NCBI GenBank assembly: GCA_003315655.1
Contig: NIZT01000059.1
Coordinates: 35,629-99,628, forward strand
Direction of reading: 5' to 3'
Length of the DNA: 64,000 nt
Origin: Candidatus Methanobinarius endosymbioticus
GTDB lineage: Archaea > Methanobacteriota > Methanobacteria > Methanobacteriales > Methanobacteriaceae
Each line of letters opens with the position of its first letter. The stretch's first letter is position 1. The translations under genes and the position numbers were made by a program. Below, piece after piece: positions 39,570 through 50,208 of this stretch. The notes under the pieces are model-generated. The model did not search any database. It was not told where the DNA came from and saw only the letters and a program-made list of their open reading frames with translations.

Positions 39570-41198
39570 TTATTTATTATTCTTTGAATATTTAGCTGCA
39601 GCATCCATAAAAGACACGAATAAAGGATGTGCCTTGTTTGGTCTTGATTTGAATTCGGGATGGAATTGACAACCTAAGAACCAAGGATGATCAGGAAGTT
39701 CTACGATTTCAACTAAGAAATCATCAGGAGAAACACCTGAAATAACAAGTCCTGCTTCTTGAAGTTTATCTTTGAATTCATTATTAAATTCATATCTATG
39801 TCTATGACGTTCTTCTATTTGTTTTTCGTCATTTGGAACAGATTTAGAATTATACGAATTATAAGCTTTAGTATCAACTATGAGTTTACAATCATATGAA
39901 CCTAAACGCATAGTTCCTCCCATATCTTTGATCTTTTTTTGTTCTTCCATTAGATCAATTACTGGGAAATTTGTATCTTTATTAAACTCAGTACTATTTG
40001 CATCTTCCATATTGTTTCTTCTAGCATATTGGATAACCATAGAATGCATACCTAAACATATTCCAAAAATAGGAAGTTCATTAACTATTGCATATTCAAC
40101 AGCATCTAATTTACCTTCAACACCTCTTTCACCAAATCCACCAGGAATAAGAATACCATCAAGTGATTTCAATTCATTTTGATTTAACTCATCAATATCA
40201 GAGCTTATATATTTAAGATCAAGTTTAACCCCAACTTCAGCAGCAGCATGTAATAATGATTCTCTTATACTTATATATGAATCTTCTAATTCAATATATT
40301 TTCCAATGATTGCAATAGTCACCACAGGATCTTGTTTTTGAAGAGATTTAACTGTAGTTTTCCACTGATCTAAATCAGCAGATTCATTATCAACATCAAG
40401 ATTTATTCTATCAGCAACAAATTTTCCTACATCTTCATTAGCAAGAGTTAATGGAATTTCATAAATAGAAGGAGCATCAGGTGCATTAACCACAGCATTA
40501 GGAGCTACATCACAAAAATGAGCTATCTTACGTTTAAAATCTTCATCTATAGGTTCTTGACTTCTACACACGATCATGTCTGGATTTATACCAGTACTTC
40601 GAAGTTCTTTAGTACTATGTTGAGTAGGCTTTGTTTTAAATTCACCAGCTGCATTTAGATAAGGGATAAAAGTAACATGAACAAACATTACATTATCATG
40701 CCCTTCTTCATTTCTTAACTGTCTAAGAGCTTCTAAAAAAGGTTGACTCTCAATATCTCCAACAGTACCACCAAGTTCAATTAAAACAACATCATAATCT
40801 TCAATACCAGAGGTTTTTCTAACCATTGATTTAATTTCATCAGTAATATGGGGAATAATTTGAACACAAGCTCCAAGGAATTCTCCCTTTCTTTCTTTAT
40901 CAATAACAGATTGATAAACTTTTCCAGTAGTTATATTTGAAACTCCTGGAAGTTCGACATCCAAAAATCTCTCATAATGGCCTAAATCTAGATCACATTC
41001 CATTCCATCATATGTTACAAATACTTCACCATGTTGATAAGGGTTAAGTGTTCCAGAGTCCCGATTTAAATAAGGATCAATTTTAATAGCTCCTACTTTC
41101 AAACCATAAGAACGTAAAATTCTTCCTATAGACGCCGAAGTAATTCCTTTTCCGATAGAACTCACAACTCCACCAGTTATAATAATATATTTTGTCAG
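39570..41198 (-). CDS. pyrG: CTP synthase
   Basis: Aminates UTP to CTP with glutamine and ATP. The synthase domain reads YIIITGGVVSSIGKGITSAS and KIDPYLNRDSGTLNPYQHGE. The C-terminal glutamine amidotransferase domain has LIPGGFGERG, FGICLGMHSM with the nucleophile Cys, and the catalytic WFLGCQFHPEF. Length about 542 aa, normal. The start is arguable. ATG 41207 lies immediately after GGAG, too close to use it. CTG 41198 is spaced correctly and gives MTKYIIITGG, exactly where homologues begin, so I use CTG. Intact. Confidence 0.93.
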   Translation of the reverse strand: MTKYIIITGGVVSSIGKGITSASIGRILRSYGLKVGAIKIDPYLNRDSGTLNPYQHGEVFVTYDGMECDLDLGHYERFLDVELPGVSNITTGKVYQSVIDKERKGEFLGACVQIIPHITDEIKSMVRKTSGIEDYDVVLIELGGTVGDIESQPFLEALRQLRNEEGHDNVMFVHVTFIPYLNAAGEFKTKPTQHSTKELRSTGINPDMIVCRSQEPIDEDFKRKIAHFCDVAPNAVVNAPDAPSIYEIPLTLANEDVGKFVADRINLDVDNESADLDQWKTTVKSLQKQDPVVTIAIIGKYIELEDSYISIRESLLHAAAEVGVKLDLKYISSDIDELNQNELKSLDGILIPGGFGERGVEGKLDAVEYAIVNELPIFGICLGMHSMVIQYARRNNMEDANSTEFNKDTNFPVIDLMEEQKKIKDMGGTMRLGSYDCKLIVDTKAYNSYNSKSVPNDEKQIEERHRHRYEFNNEFKDKLQEAGLVISGVSPDDFLVEIVELPDHPWFLGCQFHPEFKSRPNKAHPLFVSFMDAAAKYSKNNK

Positions 41199-41558
41199 AA
41201 AAATCATCTCCAGTAATTTTTTCTAAATTTTATCCTTTATTTATAATTATCTTTAATTTATGATTTTAATAAATTTTTAAATAATTTATATAATTTGATA
41301 ATAAGTTTTATAGTAATATAATAATTTAAATAAAGAATCTAATTAAAATATCATATATATTAATTTATATAATTAATAATAGAAATATTATAAATAAAAT
41401 CAATAATATTAGAAATTTTCTAAAAATTTCTATTAATATTACAATAATTTTATATTGATTAAAATTAGCGAATTAACTAATATATTATTTATATTGTCCC
41501 TATTAATATATAAATTAATGGTTATAGAATATAGTAATAGAATATTAACTATAATTAA
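41199..41558. other. A+T-rich intergenic region
   Basis: Lies between apgM and pyrG on the minus strand. It includes the pyrG ribosome site (GGAG) at its left edge. No gene seen. Confidence 0.35.
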
Positions 41559-42770
41559 CTAATTTATCATTCTGTTGACTAACTTATGTGCTTTATCAAT
41601 ACCTAATGATCCATTAACAAGAGTTTTTTCTGTATAAATCTTAACATCGTCAGCAAAATCTTCTTCCAAACTAGAATAAATAGTTAAAGGAACAAGATCT
41701 CTAGTATGAGTCCTAATATCAATAGGAGTAGCATGATCAGGAAGAATAGCTATTTTATATCTATCATAATCATTAATTTTATCTCTGATTTGACCTAGAA
41801 CATATTTATCAATTCTTTCAATAGCTTTTAATTTTTCTTCAATATCACCAGTATGACCTGCTTCATCAGGTGCTTCAATATGAACAAATAAGAAATCATT
41901 ATCTTTTAAAGAATTAGCTGCATATTTTCCTTTAGCTTTATAATCAGTATCAAAATAACCAGTAGCCCCAGGAACATTAATATTTGTTAATCCTGCAAAA
42001 ACACCAATTCCTTTCAATAAATCTACACCAGTAATAACAGAACCATTTAAACCATAAATATCAGTGAAATTAGGTAAAGAAGGTCTTAAACCTTGTCCCC
42101 AAAGCCAAACCATATTGGCAGATTTTTTATCATTAGCTATTCTTTCTTTATTAACAGGATGATTCTTTAGCACTTCTTTGGAATAATTCATTATATCTTT
42201 AATAACTAAATCTTCACCATTCCACTCAGTATATTTATCTATTTTTTCCCCAACAATATCATGAGGAGGAGTAGTTTTTAAATCAGATAAATTTTTACCT
42301 TTTTTTACAAATAAATGCCTATAACTAATTCCAGAATAAAATTTCCCATCACCTATTTTATCTAAAATAAAATCTTTAGAAAATTCTTTATTAAGGTGAT
42401 CTATCAATATAGTTGCTTCCTTTGAACTAATATGCCCAGCATTAAAATCAGCAAGTTTTCCATTTTCTTCAGTTATAAGATTGCAGCGAAAACTAACTTC
42501 ATCAGCTGTGGTTCTAACACCCATACTTCCAGTTTCAAGAGGTCCTCTACCAGTATAATATTTTTGAGGATCATACCCCAATATACTCATATTTGCAACA
42601 TCAGAACCTGGTTCAAGATTATCTGGAACAGTTTTTAATTGACCTGTTTTTCCTTTTTTAGTTAATTCATCTATGTTTGGTTTATCCGCTACTTCAAGTG
42701 GAGTTTTATTATTAAGTTCAGAAATAGGATAATCAGACATCCCATCCCCTATTAAAACTACATATTTCAT
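41559..42770 (-). CDS. apgM: 2,3-bisphosphoglycerate-independent phosphoglycerate mutase (archaeal)
   Basis: Interconverts 3- and 2-phosphoglycerate in glycolysis and gluconeogenesis. The alkaline-phosphatase fold is evident from VVLIGDGMSDYPISELN, EPGSDVANMSILGYDPQ (the serine that is phosphorylated), YTGRGPLE, FVHIEAPDEAGHTGD and ILPDHATPIDIRTHT, which carry the metal ligands. The 403-aa length is normal. It starts at ATG 42770. Intact, with no operon partner; hom lies 160 nt upstream. Confidence 0.94.
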   Translation of the reverse strand: MKYVVLIGDGMSDYPISELNNKTPLEVADKPNIDELTKKGKTGQLKTVPDNLEPGSDVANMSILGYDPQKYYTGRGPLETGSMGVRTTADEVSFRCNLITEENGKLADFNAGHISSKEATILIDHLNKEFSKDFILDKIGDGKFYSGISYRHLFVKKGKNLSDLKTTPPHDIVGEKIDKYTEWNGEDLVIKDIMNYSKEVLKNHPVNKERIANDKKSANMVWLWGQGLRPSLPNFTDIYGLNGSVITGVDLLKGIGVFAGLTNINVPGATGYFDTDYKAKGKYAANSLKDNDFLFVHIEAPDEAGHTGDIEEKLKAIERIDKYVLGQIRDKINDYDRYKIAILPDHATPIDIRTHTRDLVPLTIYSSLEEDFADDVKIYTEKTLVNGSLGIDKAHKLVNRMIN

Positions 42771-42932
42771 AATAATTCCTTATATCTTAATTCCTTAAAA
42801 TAAATTTTAAATTATATTACTTCTTTATAAATTAATTCTTTATATACTTATTAAAAATTATTTTTATCATTATTTTATAATAAAAAAATATTTTTAAAAA
42901 ATTTCAAAAATTTATAATATAACTTAAAATAT

Positions 42933-43958
42933 TTATTTTTGATATTTAATTTTTATAATATTAATTATATCAGTCAACATTGCAGAAGCTGTTTCAATTG
43001 AACCTGCTCCTTTTCCAACAACTGTTACTTCATCAGCAAGATCAGTTTTTAAGGTAGCCATGTTTAAAGTGCCTTCAATAGCATATGGACTATTTTTTTT
43101 AATAAGTCTTGGAGAAACTTTAAGAGCATGTTTTGAAACTTCAGCAATTAATTTAATAAAATATCCTTCTTTTTTAGCTAATCCTATAGCTTCAGAAGTG
43201 ATTTTAGAAATTCCTTCAACCTCAACATCAGAATATGTAGCAGGAATTCCAAGTAGAGAGTTAGCTAAAATAACTGTTTTACATGCAGCATCAATACCTT
43301 CAACATCTTGAGTAGGATCAGTTTCTGCAATACCCAATTGTTGAGATTCTTCAAGAGTATTTTTATAAGAAGAACCTTCAATTGTCATTCTTGATAAGAT
43401 ATAATTAGTTGTTCCATTTAAAATTCCAATTATGGAAAAAATTTTAGAACTAGGAAGAGTTTTTTCTGCAAAATTAATAATAGGCATTGCGCCTCCAACA
43501 GAAGCTTCATATTTAAATTCAACATTATTTTGATTAGCTATTTCAATCATTTCAGAGAAAAATAATGCTAAATGTCCTTTGTTAGATGTTACAACATCTT
43601 TTCCAGCGTTAAATGCTTTGATAGTCAATGATTTTGCAGGTTCCCCATTTTCAATATTAGTTGGGGTGGCTTCAACTAATAAATCATAATCGACTTTATC
43701 TAAAACTGCTTCTCCATTAATATTTGATCCGAATTCTGGATATTTATCTAAAGTTCCTTTTTTTTCTTTTGTTTCAATTAGAAGTTTTTCATCTAAACCA
43801 TTTGCAGAAATAGCTGAAGAAGATGAATCACCAACAGCTACTAATTTAAAATCAATTCCAAATTTATCCTTTATATTGTTTCTCTTAATAGAAATTGATT
43901 CAGCTACACCTTTACCAACTGCACCAAATCCCATTAAAATAAGTTTTAATTCTTTCAT
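42933..43958 (-). CDS. hom: homoserine dehydrogenase
   Basis: Reduces aspartate semialdehyde to homoserine, the branch to threonine and methionine. It has the NAD(P) motif [51 protein letters not shown] and [14 protein letters not shown], all diagnostic. At 341 aa it lacks the C-terminal ACT domain; a separate two-ACT protein is encoded 90 nt upstream and probably provides feedback regulation. Its product feeds MetX at 48.5 kb. Intact. Confidence 0.94.
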   Translation of the reverse strand: MKELKLILMGFGAVGKGVAESISIKRNNIKDKFGIDFKLVAVGDSSSSAISANGLDEKLLIETKEKKGTLDKYPEFGSNINGEAVLDKVDYDLLVEATPTNIENGEPAKSLTIKAFNAGKDVVTSNKGHLALFFSEMIEIANQNNVEFKYEASVGGAMPIINFAEKTLPSSKIFSIIGILNGTTNYILSRMTIEGSSYKNTLEESQQLGIAETDPTQDVEGIDAACKTVILANSLLGIPATYSDVEVEGISKITSEAIGLAKKEGYFIKLIAEVSKHALKVSPRLIKKNSPYAIEGTLNMATLKTDLADEVTVVGKGAGSIETASAMLTDIINIIKIKYQK

Positions 43959-44045
43959 TATATTCCCCTAGAATCTTGATAATTATAATTTCATATCCAA
44001 ATTTAATTAATAAATTTATAAATTAATAATTTAAATTTATAATTA

Positions 44046-44531
44046 TTAAATTTCATTTACAACCAATAAATCTTTATAAGTAGCTATTTCTTGAACTTTG
44101 TTTAGAACCATATCTTTCTTTCCAGCATCTGATTCTATTACAATCATAGCTGAAGATTCTAATTCTTCTTCTAATTTCACATCAAGACCCACTACAGAAA
44201 TTCCTTCAAGTAAATTGATTTGATCCATAGTATCTTTAATATCTCTATCAATTACATGACCAATAAGTATTGTAATAATTTTTTCCTTTACAATAACACC
44301 ATCTTTCTCAAGAATAGTGATATTCATATCAGTTAATTTTTGAATAACTTGTTTAAGGTTGTCTCTTTCACCTTCAATAGTAATTTGAACAGGAATCATT
44401 CCTTTTTCATTTTTTGAATCCCTTTGGTGAATTACAGTTACTAAATTTGTACCAAGGCCACTGATAGGATCTAATACAGAAACCAATTGTCCTGGAACAT
44501 CTTGAAGTTCTAGAACTAAATTCATTTTCAT
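44046..44531 (-). CDS. ACT-domain regulatory protein
   Basis: 161 aa with two ACT-like domains. It starts LVLELQDVPGQLVSVLDPIS, the classical ACT form, and a second half reads LIGHVIDRDIKDTMDQI and ISVVGLDVKLEEELESSAM. ACT domains bind amino acids. It precedes hom by 90 nt on the same strand, in a pairing often seen in methanogens, so it may sense threonine or methionine for that branch. No catalytic domain. Intact. Confidence 0.82.
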   Translation of the reverse strand: MKMNLVLELQDVPGQLVSVLDPISGLGTNLVTVIHQRDSKNEKGMIPVQITIEGERDNLKQVIQKLTDMNITILEKDGVIVKEKIITILIGHVIDRDIKDTMDQINLLEGISVVGLDVKLEEELESSAMIVIESDAGKKDMVLNKVQEIATYKDLLVVNEI

Positions 44532-45013
44532 TTTATCACTCTTTTAACCGATATTCCTAAAAAATAATTTATATTATTAAAATTTTTATTACAATTATTC
44601 TTATTTATTATATTATTTTATTAAATTATTTTTTAATACATTATTTTATTATTGTTATAATGTCATTATTTTCATGAATATTTTCATATTATCTTAAATA
44701 TATTTTAAACATATCCTAAATTTATCCCAAATATATATTAGAAAATTAATATTAATTATTATTAATTGATATCTATTAATATTTAGCAATATTTAGTAAT
44801 ATTTTATAATAATTTGTGTCTTATATAAAATGTTGTTTGTTATATCAAAAATAACAAAGTAAATCTAATAATAAAATAAAATATAAAGAAAAAACTAGTA
44901 TAAAATACGATCTGAAAAATATAAATTTATTAATATAAATATAATTCTTATCTAAAATATCATACTAGAATTATCTAGGATTACATTCTATTAGATATAT
45001 GAGATTTTTTTAT
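44532..45013. other. A+T-rich intergenic region
   Basis: About 480 nt without a gene on either strand. A short inverted repeat TTTGTTATATCAAAAATAACAAA near 44850 is the only visible structure. Confidence 0.35.
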
Positions 45014-45229
45014 CTAATTAATCCAATCAACTTTTTTAACTAATAAGTTTCCATCTTTATCAGTTCTAGCATTTCTCATAATTTTTTCTGGATTTTTTTC
45101 TTTAGATTTATCTTCACCTGTGAGATTTACATTGTCAACTATATAATGAGTTTCTTCAAGGTCTGGTATATTTTCAAGCGTCTTAGAAAAATCTTTAAGA
45201 ATTTTTTCTGCGTCTTTTTCAATTTTCAT
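45014..45229 (-). CDS. gatC: Asp-tRNA(Asn) amidotransferase subunit C (GatC)
   Basis: Small subunit of GatCAB, which converts Asp-tRNA(Asn) to Asn-tRNA(Asn). The 71-aa protein reads MKIEKDAEKILKDFSKTLEN, then DLEETHYIVDNVN and RNARTDKDGNLLVKKVDWIN, the archaeal GatC pattern. It starts at ATG 45229 behind GGAGAT. The other subunits are not in the window. Intact. Confidence 0.82.
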   Translation of the reverse strand: MKIEKDAEKILKDFSKTLENIPDLEETHYIVDNVNLTGEDKSKEKNPEKIMRNARTDKDGNLLVKKVDWIN

Positions 45230-45551
45230 TATAAATCTCCATTTTTAGATAGTTTATATCCATAGTTAATATTTTATACAAATAATAAATTTAATATAAT
45301 TTATATAACTACAAAAATATCAATTAAATCTAATAAATAAGAATAATTATATTTTTCATACTATTAAAAGGTTTTTTAAAAATAGGATTTTTAGAGAATA
45401 ATATTATATTTATCAAATATTTTATTTTATAATTATATCATGATTAATTCATTTTCAATATTTATTTTATTATTAAATAATTTGTTATTAAAGTTATAAT
45501 TAATTTATAATAAATTATATAATAAATTTTTTTCATTCTTAATTTAAGTTT
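45230..45551. other. A+T-rich intergenic region
   Basis: About 320 nt with no gene. Contains long homopolymeric stretches only. Confidence 0.35.
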
Positions 45552-47222
45552 CTATTTATTTATTATTTTATTCATCTCAAGATCTAGATTAATATCTTTT
45601 AAAACTTTTTTTATAAGTATTTTATGAATACCTGACCCATATTGAGCTGCTTTTTTAGGACGCATTGCAATTTCTTCATCAAGACCGATATCTAAAGCTA
45701 TATCTCTTAAAATTTTTTTTCTAAGTTTATCTTCATTAGATTGGATCTTATACTGAATAGGTATTTTAAGTGAGAAATTAACTAAAGTTTCATCTAAATA
45801 AGGAACTCTAAGTTCAACTCCATTAGAATTAGCAATTTTATTATCTCTTTCAAAATTAACTTTATAACCATTTTTTATATCATTAATCAATTCAAGTTCA
45901 ATATATTTTGAATTTTTTTCATTAAATGAATTTAAATAACGATTATAACCCCCAAATAATTCATCAGCCCCCTGACCAGCTAAAACAGCAGAAACATCAT
46001 CATCAAATGCCATTTTAGTAGCTAAATACAAAGTCATTCCCACTCCGATTTTCATAAGATTAGGTTCTTCAATAGCTTCTAAAACAGGGTTCAAACTTTC
46101 TTTAACCAATTTTTCATTAATTATCATTGTTTTTAATGAAAGATCGTGTTTTTTAGCTATTTTCCGACTATATTTTAAATCTTGTGAATTTTCTACCCCG
46201 ACAGTATATAAATTCAAGTCTAAATTATCATAATTTTTATTTAATAAATTAGCTAATATAGCACTATCTACTCCACCAGAAAAAATCAAACCTACTTTAT
46301 CAAGTCCATTAATTCTTTTATTAATAGAAAATATCAATAATTCTAATAATTTTTCTTTTATTTTATTATAATTCATTTCATTAATATCATAGTTATTAAA
46401 ATTAATATAATTATTATAATCATTAAATTTATCAAATATATTTAATTTAGAGATATAATTTTTATCCCATGGCCTATTTTCAGGTGAAAAAAGTTCCCAA
46501 TTATACAAAATATGTCCAGGTTGTAAAGAACAAATATCTGAATCATCAATTCCAATTTTCCATAATGCTTTTTTTTCAGAAGCAAATACATTGTAAAAAC
46601 TAGAATTAATATAATAATAAATGGGAATAATACCCAATTTATCACGAGAAATAGCTAAATTTTCACCGTCAAAAATAGCATAAGCATATTCACCATCTAA
46701 AAGTTCATTAACTTTAAAAACAGCTTTTTTTAAATCTGAATATTGATCAAAATAATTCCATAAAAGATTAACTACTATTAGATCATCCTCAATATCATTA
46801 TTATTAAAATTATTACTAGAATTAATATTAGAATTAAAGTTGTTATTAGAGTTAGTTTTTTTCAAAAATTTCACAATATCAGAAGAATTGTAAATAGTTC
46901 CATTAAAAATTAATGTTAAATTTTTATATCTAATAGGTTGAAGAGAATTATCATGATTTATTGGAAAAATTGAGCCTAATGCAATATTAAAATGTGAACT
47001 ATTATTGTTATTTTTAAGTTTATTATCTTTATAATAGTTATTATTGAAAATAATTGAGTTAATATCACAAAGTTTATTATTGTAAATAATATTATTGTAT
47101 ATAGAAAGAAATATTCCTGATGAAGAATTTTTAGATATTTCATTAGTATATTTTAAAGAATTTAACATTAAAGATAAATTATTTTCATTAAATAATCCAC
47201 TTAACCCAACTATTCTAACCAT
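45552..47222 (-). CDS. asnB: asparagine synthase (AsnB family) without N-terminal cysteine
   Basis: Two-domain AsnB-like protein, 556 aa. The N-terminal glutaminase-like domain has FNGTIYNSSDIVKFL and LLDGEYAYAIFDGENLA. The synthase domain has the PP-loop VGLIFSGGVDSAILANLL and SAVLAGQGADELFGGYNRYL. The protein begins MVRIVGLSGLF, so the usual nucleophile Cys2 (MCGI) is missing. It may use ammonia or act on another substrate. An Asn-rich insert at about residues 125-150 is encoded by AAT/AAC repeats. No good ribosome site is visible. Otherwise intact. Confidence 0.85.
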   Translation of the reverse strand: MVRIVGLSGLFNENNLSLMLNSLKYTNEISKNSSSGIFLSIYNNIIYNNKLCDINSIIFNNNYYKDNKLKNNNNSSHFNIALGSIFPINHDNSLQPIRYKNLTLIFNGTIYNSSDIVKFLKKTNSNNNFNSNINSSNNFNNNDIEDDLIVVNLLWNYFDQYSDLKKAVFKVNELLDGEYAYAIFDGENLAISRDKLGIIPIYYYINSSFYNVFASEKKALWKIGIDDSDICSLQPGHILYNWELFSPENRPWDKNYISKLNIFDKFNDYNNYINFNNYDINEMNYNKIKEKLLELLIFSINKRINGLDKVGLIFSGGVDSAILANLLNKNYDNLDLNLYTVGVENSQDLKYSRKIAKKHDLSLKTMIINEKLVKESLNPVLEAIEEPNLMKIGVGMTLYLATKMAFDDDVSAVLAGQGADELFGGYNRYLNSFNEKNSKYIELELINDIKNGYKVNFERDNKIANSNGVELRVPYLDETLVNFSLKIPIQYKIQSNEDKLRKKILRDIALDIGLDEEIAMRPKKAAQYGSGIHKILIKKVLKDINLDLEMNKIINK

Positions 47223-47269
47223 ATTATCTATTTTTTAATTTTTCGTATGTTTTATATTAATTTTTTACA

Positions 47270-47746
47270 TTAAATATCGTAAAATAGAACATGTTCAGAA
47301 GGATCAGAACAAAGGTTACATTCTTCTACAACAGTGCCTTTCTTAGGAGAAGATTCATTACATCCCCCAGCTTCACTACCTAAACATGCTTTGCAACCTT
47401 CGGGAACTATATCTTTTTCTTTATGTGTCATACATAAGATATCTTCTGCTTTAGTTTTCCTACAAATTTCACAAATTCTTGGAATAATATCTATTTTTTC
47501 TAATTCACTGTCTTTTAAGTCATGAGCTAAATTTTTTATCATAGCTAAAATTTCATCACTAAATCCTACTTCATTACCTCTTTTATCACTGAGATATTGA
47601 GAAACAGCAGGTTGAGTAATATTTAATATATTAGAAATTTCTTTTTGTTTCATTCCTAAATTAAAAAGTTTTTTAGCCAAAACTGACCTAATTCCTGGAA
47701 TTAAATACCATACAACAATTTCACATGGTGGTTTCAATTTTCTCAC
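47270..47746 (-). CDS. HTH transcriptional regulator with cysteine-rich C-terminus
   Basis: A 158-aa regulator of the archaeal family that begins with PPCEIVVWYLIPGIRSVLAK, followed by an XRE-type helix-turn-helix (MKQKEISNILNITQPAVSQY). The C-terminal half has several cysteine pairs: CEICRKTK, C in ILCMTH, CKACLG, GGCNES and CNLCSD, so it probably binds zinc or an Fe-S cluster and may sense redox or sulfur state. It starts at GTG 47746. It stands between asnB and cysE-metX, so control of sulfur amino-acid genes is plausible, but this is inference. Intact. Confidence 0.75.
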   Translation of the reverse strand: MRKLKPPCEIVVWYLIPGIRSVLAKKLFNLGMKQKEISNILNITQPAVSQYLSDKRGNEVGFSDEILAMIKNLAHDLKDSELEKIDIIPRICEICRKTKAEDILCMTHKEKDIVPEGCKACLGSEAGGCNESSPKKGTVVEECNLCSDPSEHVLFYDI

Positions 47747-47873
47747 ACTTTACTATTTTGTATTTATTTAAAGTATAATAATTATATTTTATTTAATTAT
47801 AATAAATAATTAAATTATTAATTTATTAAATTAAAATATCTTATTAATAATACAATATATTTTTAATATATCT

Positions 47874-48543
47874 TTAATTTTTAATTTTTTTATTTTCAAT
47901 TATTAATATTTTCTTTTTAAGTTTAGAAAGTTCTTCTTCAAGGTATTTCTGTTTTTTAATAAGTTTTTGTAAGATTTCATCAATAGGATCCGGTAGTTTT
48001 TGATGTTCATGATCCATAAGCACATTTTCTTTTTCCATGGACTATCTTTCCTGGAACACCTACAATCGTTGCTCTATTTGGAACATCTTTTAAAACAACA
48101 GAACCTGCTCCAACTTTAGACCCATTACCAAGTTTAATATTACCTATAACAAGAGCATCAGAACCAATAACAACACCATTACCAACAGTAGGGTGTCTTT
48201 TTTCTTTTGCAGTGCTAGTTCCTCCAAGTACAACACCTTGGTATAACAGAACATCACCACCTATTTCAGCAGTTTCACCAATTACAACACCTATTCCATG
48301 ATCAATAAACACTCTCTGACCAATTTTAACTGTCGGATGAATTTCTACACCAGTGAAAAAACGATTTAAAGAAGATATGATTCTTGTTGAAAGATATCTA
48401 CTATGTTTTCATAAATAATGAGCTATAATATGATACCATATGGCATGTAGACCTGAATAACAAAAGAAGATCTCAAAAGAACTTTTTGCAACAGGATCTC
48501 TTAAATGAACCATTAAAATATCTTTTTTCATTCGTTTAAACAT
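47874..48543 (-). pseudogene. cysE: serine O-acetyltransferase CysE, one nonsense and one frameshift
   Basis: Makes O-acetylserine for cysteine synthesis by CysK. From ATG 48543 it reads MVHLRDPVAKSSFEIFFCYS and GLHAIWYHIIAHYL. An in-frame TGA follows at 48409-48411, at a position where an aromatic or basic residue is usual. It then continues in the same frame as [35 protein letters not shown] and [20 protein letters not shown], the left-handed beta-helix. A frameshift near 48040 hides the C-terminal tail [17 protein letters not shown], which extends to 47874. It overlaps the end of metX, so they form an operon. Internal starts could still yield the catalytic domain. Confidence 0.82.
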
Positions 48544-48544
48544 A

Positions 48545-50014
48545 TTAATCACTTAATAAATGACTAATCTGATCAGTAGTTATAATTCCTTCAAGTATAG
48601 AATTATCATTAACAACAGGCAAACAAGAAATATCGCTTTCTTTCATTTTTCTAGCTATAGATTCAATAGCTTCATCAGATTTGCAAGTAATAACATTTTT
48701 TGTCATTATTTGATTAAGAGAACTGCAATTTATAGCTATAGATTTTGATAAATCCCATGCAGTTACAATTCCTATTAATTTATTATCATCAGTAACAACA
48801 GGAATATGAGTTACATGTTCTGACATCATTAGATTAGCTACATCTTCTAATTGGGCATCTTTTTTAATGGTTGAAACATTATTATCCATAAGATCTTCAG
48901 CTAGAATATTTGTCATGAAATTATTAGTAATATAATTAAGTTGACCTTCTTCTAAAAGAAATGCATCATGACCATAAGTTGATTTTAATTCACTGTAAAT
49001 TACATCAATATTATTTGCATTTAAAGCCATTAATATATCTCTAGATTGATCTGAAGGATATAACCAATCTGAGTCAACAGATATAACATGAACTTTTGAT
49101 TTTATGTTTTTTAATCCTTCAATAAGAGAACCATTACTAGACAAATCAAAGTAATCTATGGCTTTAGTAATATAAAGATAAGAATTAGCATCGAATCGTT
49201 TGACAAAAGCATCCCCTTGATAATGAAGATAACTTTCTACTTGAAAATCCATTGAAAAATCATAGCTAACCTCTTTTTTATCCTTAAGGTCTCTTCCAAA
49301 TTTTTCATACATTGATTCGTCACTAAGATATGTAATATGTGCTATCATCCTAGCTAATGCAAGCCCATTTCTAGGATTGTTCTCTTTATCATAATAATCA
49401 CCATCATTCCAATTAGGATCAGTTATAATAGCCTGCCTACCAACTTCATTAAAAGCAATTTGCTGAGGAGAAGAATGTGCAGTAGTAGCTATTGGAATGG
49501 CTTTTTTGACCATTTCTGGATAAGAAACAATCCATTGTAAAACTTGCATTCCCCCCATTGATCCTCCAACAACAGATAATAACTGAGCAATGTTAAAATT
49601 TTCGACTAATTTTTTTTGGGCTTTAACCATATCTTTTATTGTAATAACAGGAAAATTTAGATTATATGTTTCACCAGTAGACGGATTGATAGATGAAGGG
49701 CCTGTAGATCCACTACATCCACCTAAAACATTAGAAGAAATAATAAAATATTTTTCACTATCAAGAGCTTTTCCAGGCCCAATTATTATTTCCCACCATC
49801 CTGGCTTTTTATCTCCTTCATGCCACCCAGCTGCATGAGCATCCCCAGATAAAGCATGACACACAAGAATTGCATTATTTTTCTCTTTATTTAATTTACC
49901 ATAGGTTTCATAAGCTATTGTAACATCACTCAAAGTTTTCCCAGATTCAAGCTTTAAATCCCCCTCTATATTAAAATACTTTGTTTCCACAATACCTATA
50001 GATTCTTTTTTCAT
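48545..50014 (-). CDS. metX: homoserine O-acetyltransferase MetX with CBS domains
   Basis: Acetylates homoserine as the first methionine-specific step, giving the substrate for MetY. The alpha/beta hydrolase part (about residues 1-365) shows [32 protein letters not shown], the nucleophile elbow [14 protein letters not shown] and the catalytic His in [11 protein letters not shown]-terminal CBS pair follows (residues 375-489; [38 protein letters not shown]), as in methanogens, and may bind an adenosyl ligand. Start at ATG 50014. cysE follows with the stop and start overlapping. Intact. Confidence 0.93.
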   Translation of the reverse strand: MKKESIGIVETKYFNIEGDLKLESGKTLSDVTIAYETYGKLNKEKNNAILVCHALSGDAHAAGWHEGDKKPGWWEIIIGPGKALDSEKYFIISSNVLGGCSGSTGPSSINPSTGETYNLNFPVITIKDMVKAQKKLVENFNIAQLLSVVGGSMGGMQVLQWIVSYPEMVKKAIPIATTAHSSPQQIAFNEVGRQAIITDPNWNDGDYYDKENNPRNGLALARMIAHITYLSDESMYEKFGRDLKDKKEVSYDFSMDFQVESYLHYQGDAFVKRFDANSYLYITKAIDYFDLSSNGSLIEGLKNIKSKVHVISVDSDWLYPSDQSRDILMALNANNIDVIYSELKSTYGHDAFLLEEGQLNYITNNFMTNILAEDLMDNNVSTIKKDAQLEDVANLMMSEHVTHIPVVTDDNKLIGIVTAWDLSKSIAINCSSLNQIMTKNVITCKSDEAIESIARKMKESDISCLPVVNDNSILEGIITTDQISHLLSD

Positions 50015-50208
50015 GTTAATTCCAGCTACTTTTTATTTTTGATTAATAATTAACAATTAGTTTTATTATCCTAACATTTTATTTTATTTTTTATTCCATT
50101 TATCTTTTTTAGTATATTGTCATTTATTATTTTTTATTATTTTATTTATTTGATTTCTAATTATTGTGATTTTAGTTATATTTATTGTAGTTTTATTTAT
50201 TTAATTTA

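Noticed and set aside
39880..40182. Plus-strand frame of 100 codons inside pyrG
   Set aside because: Shadow of pyrG in another frame. The real gene is unmistakable on the minus strand.
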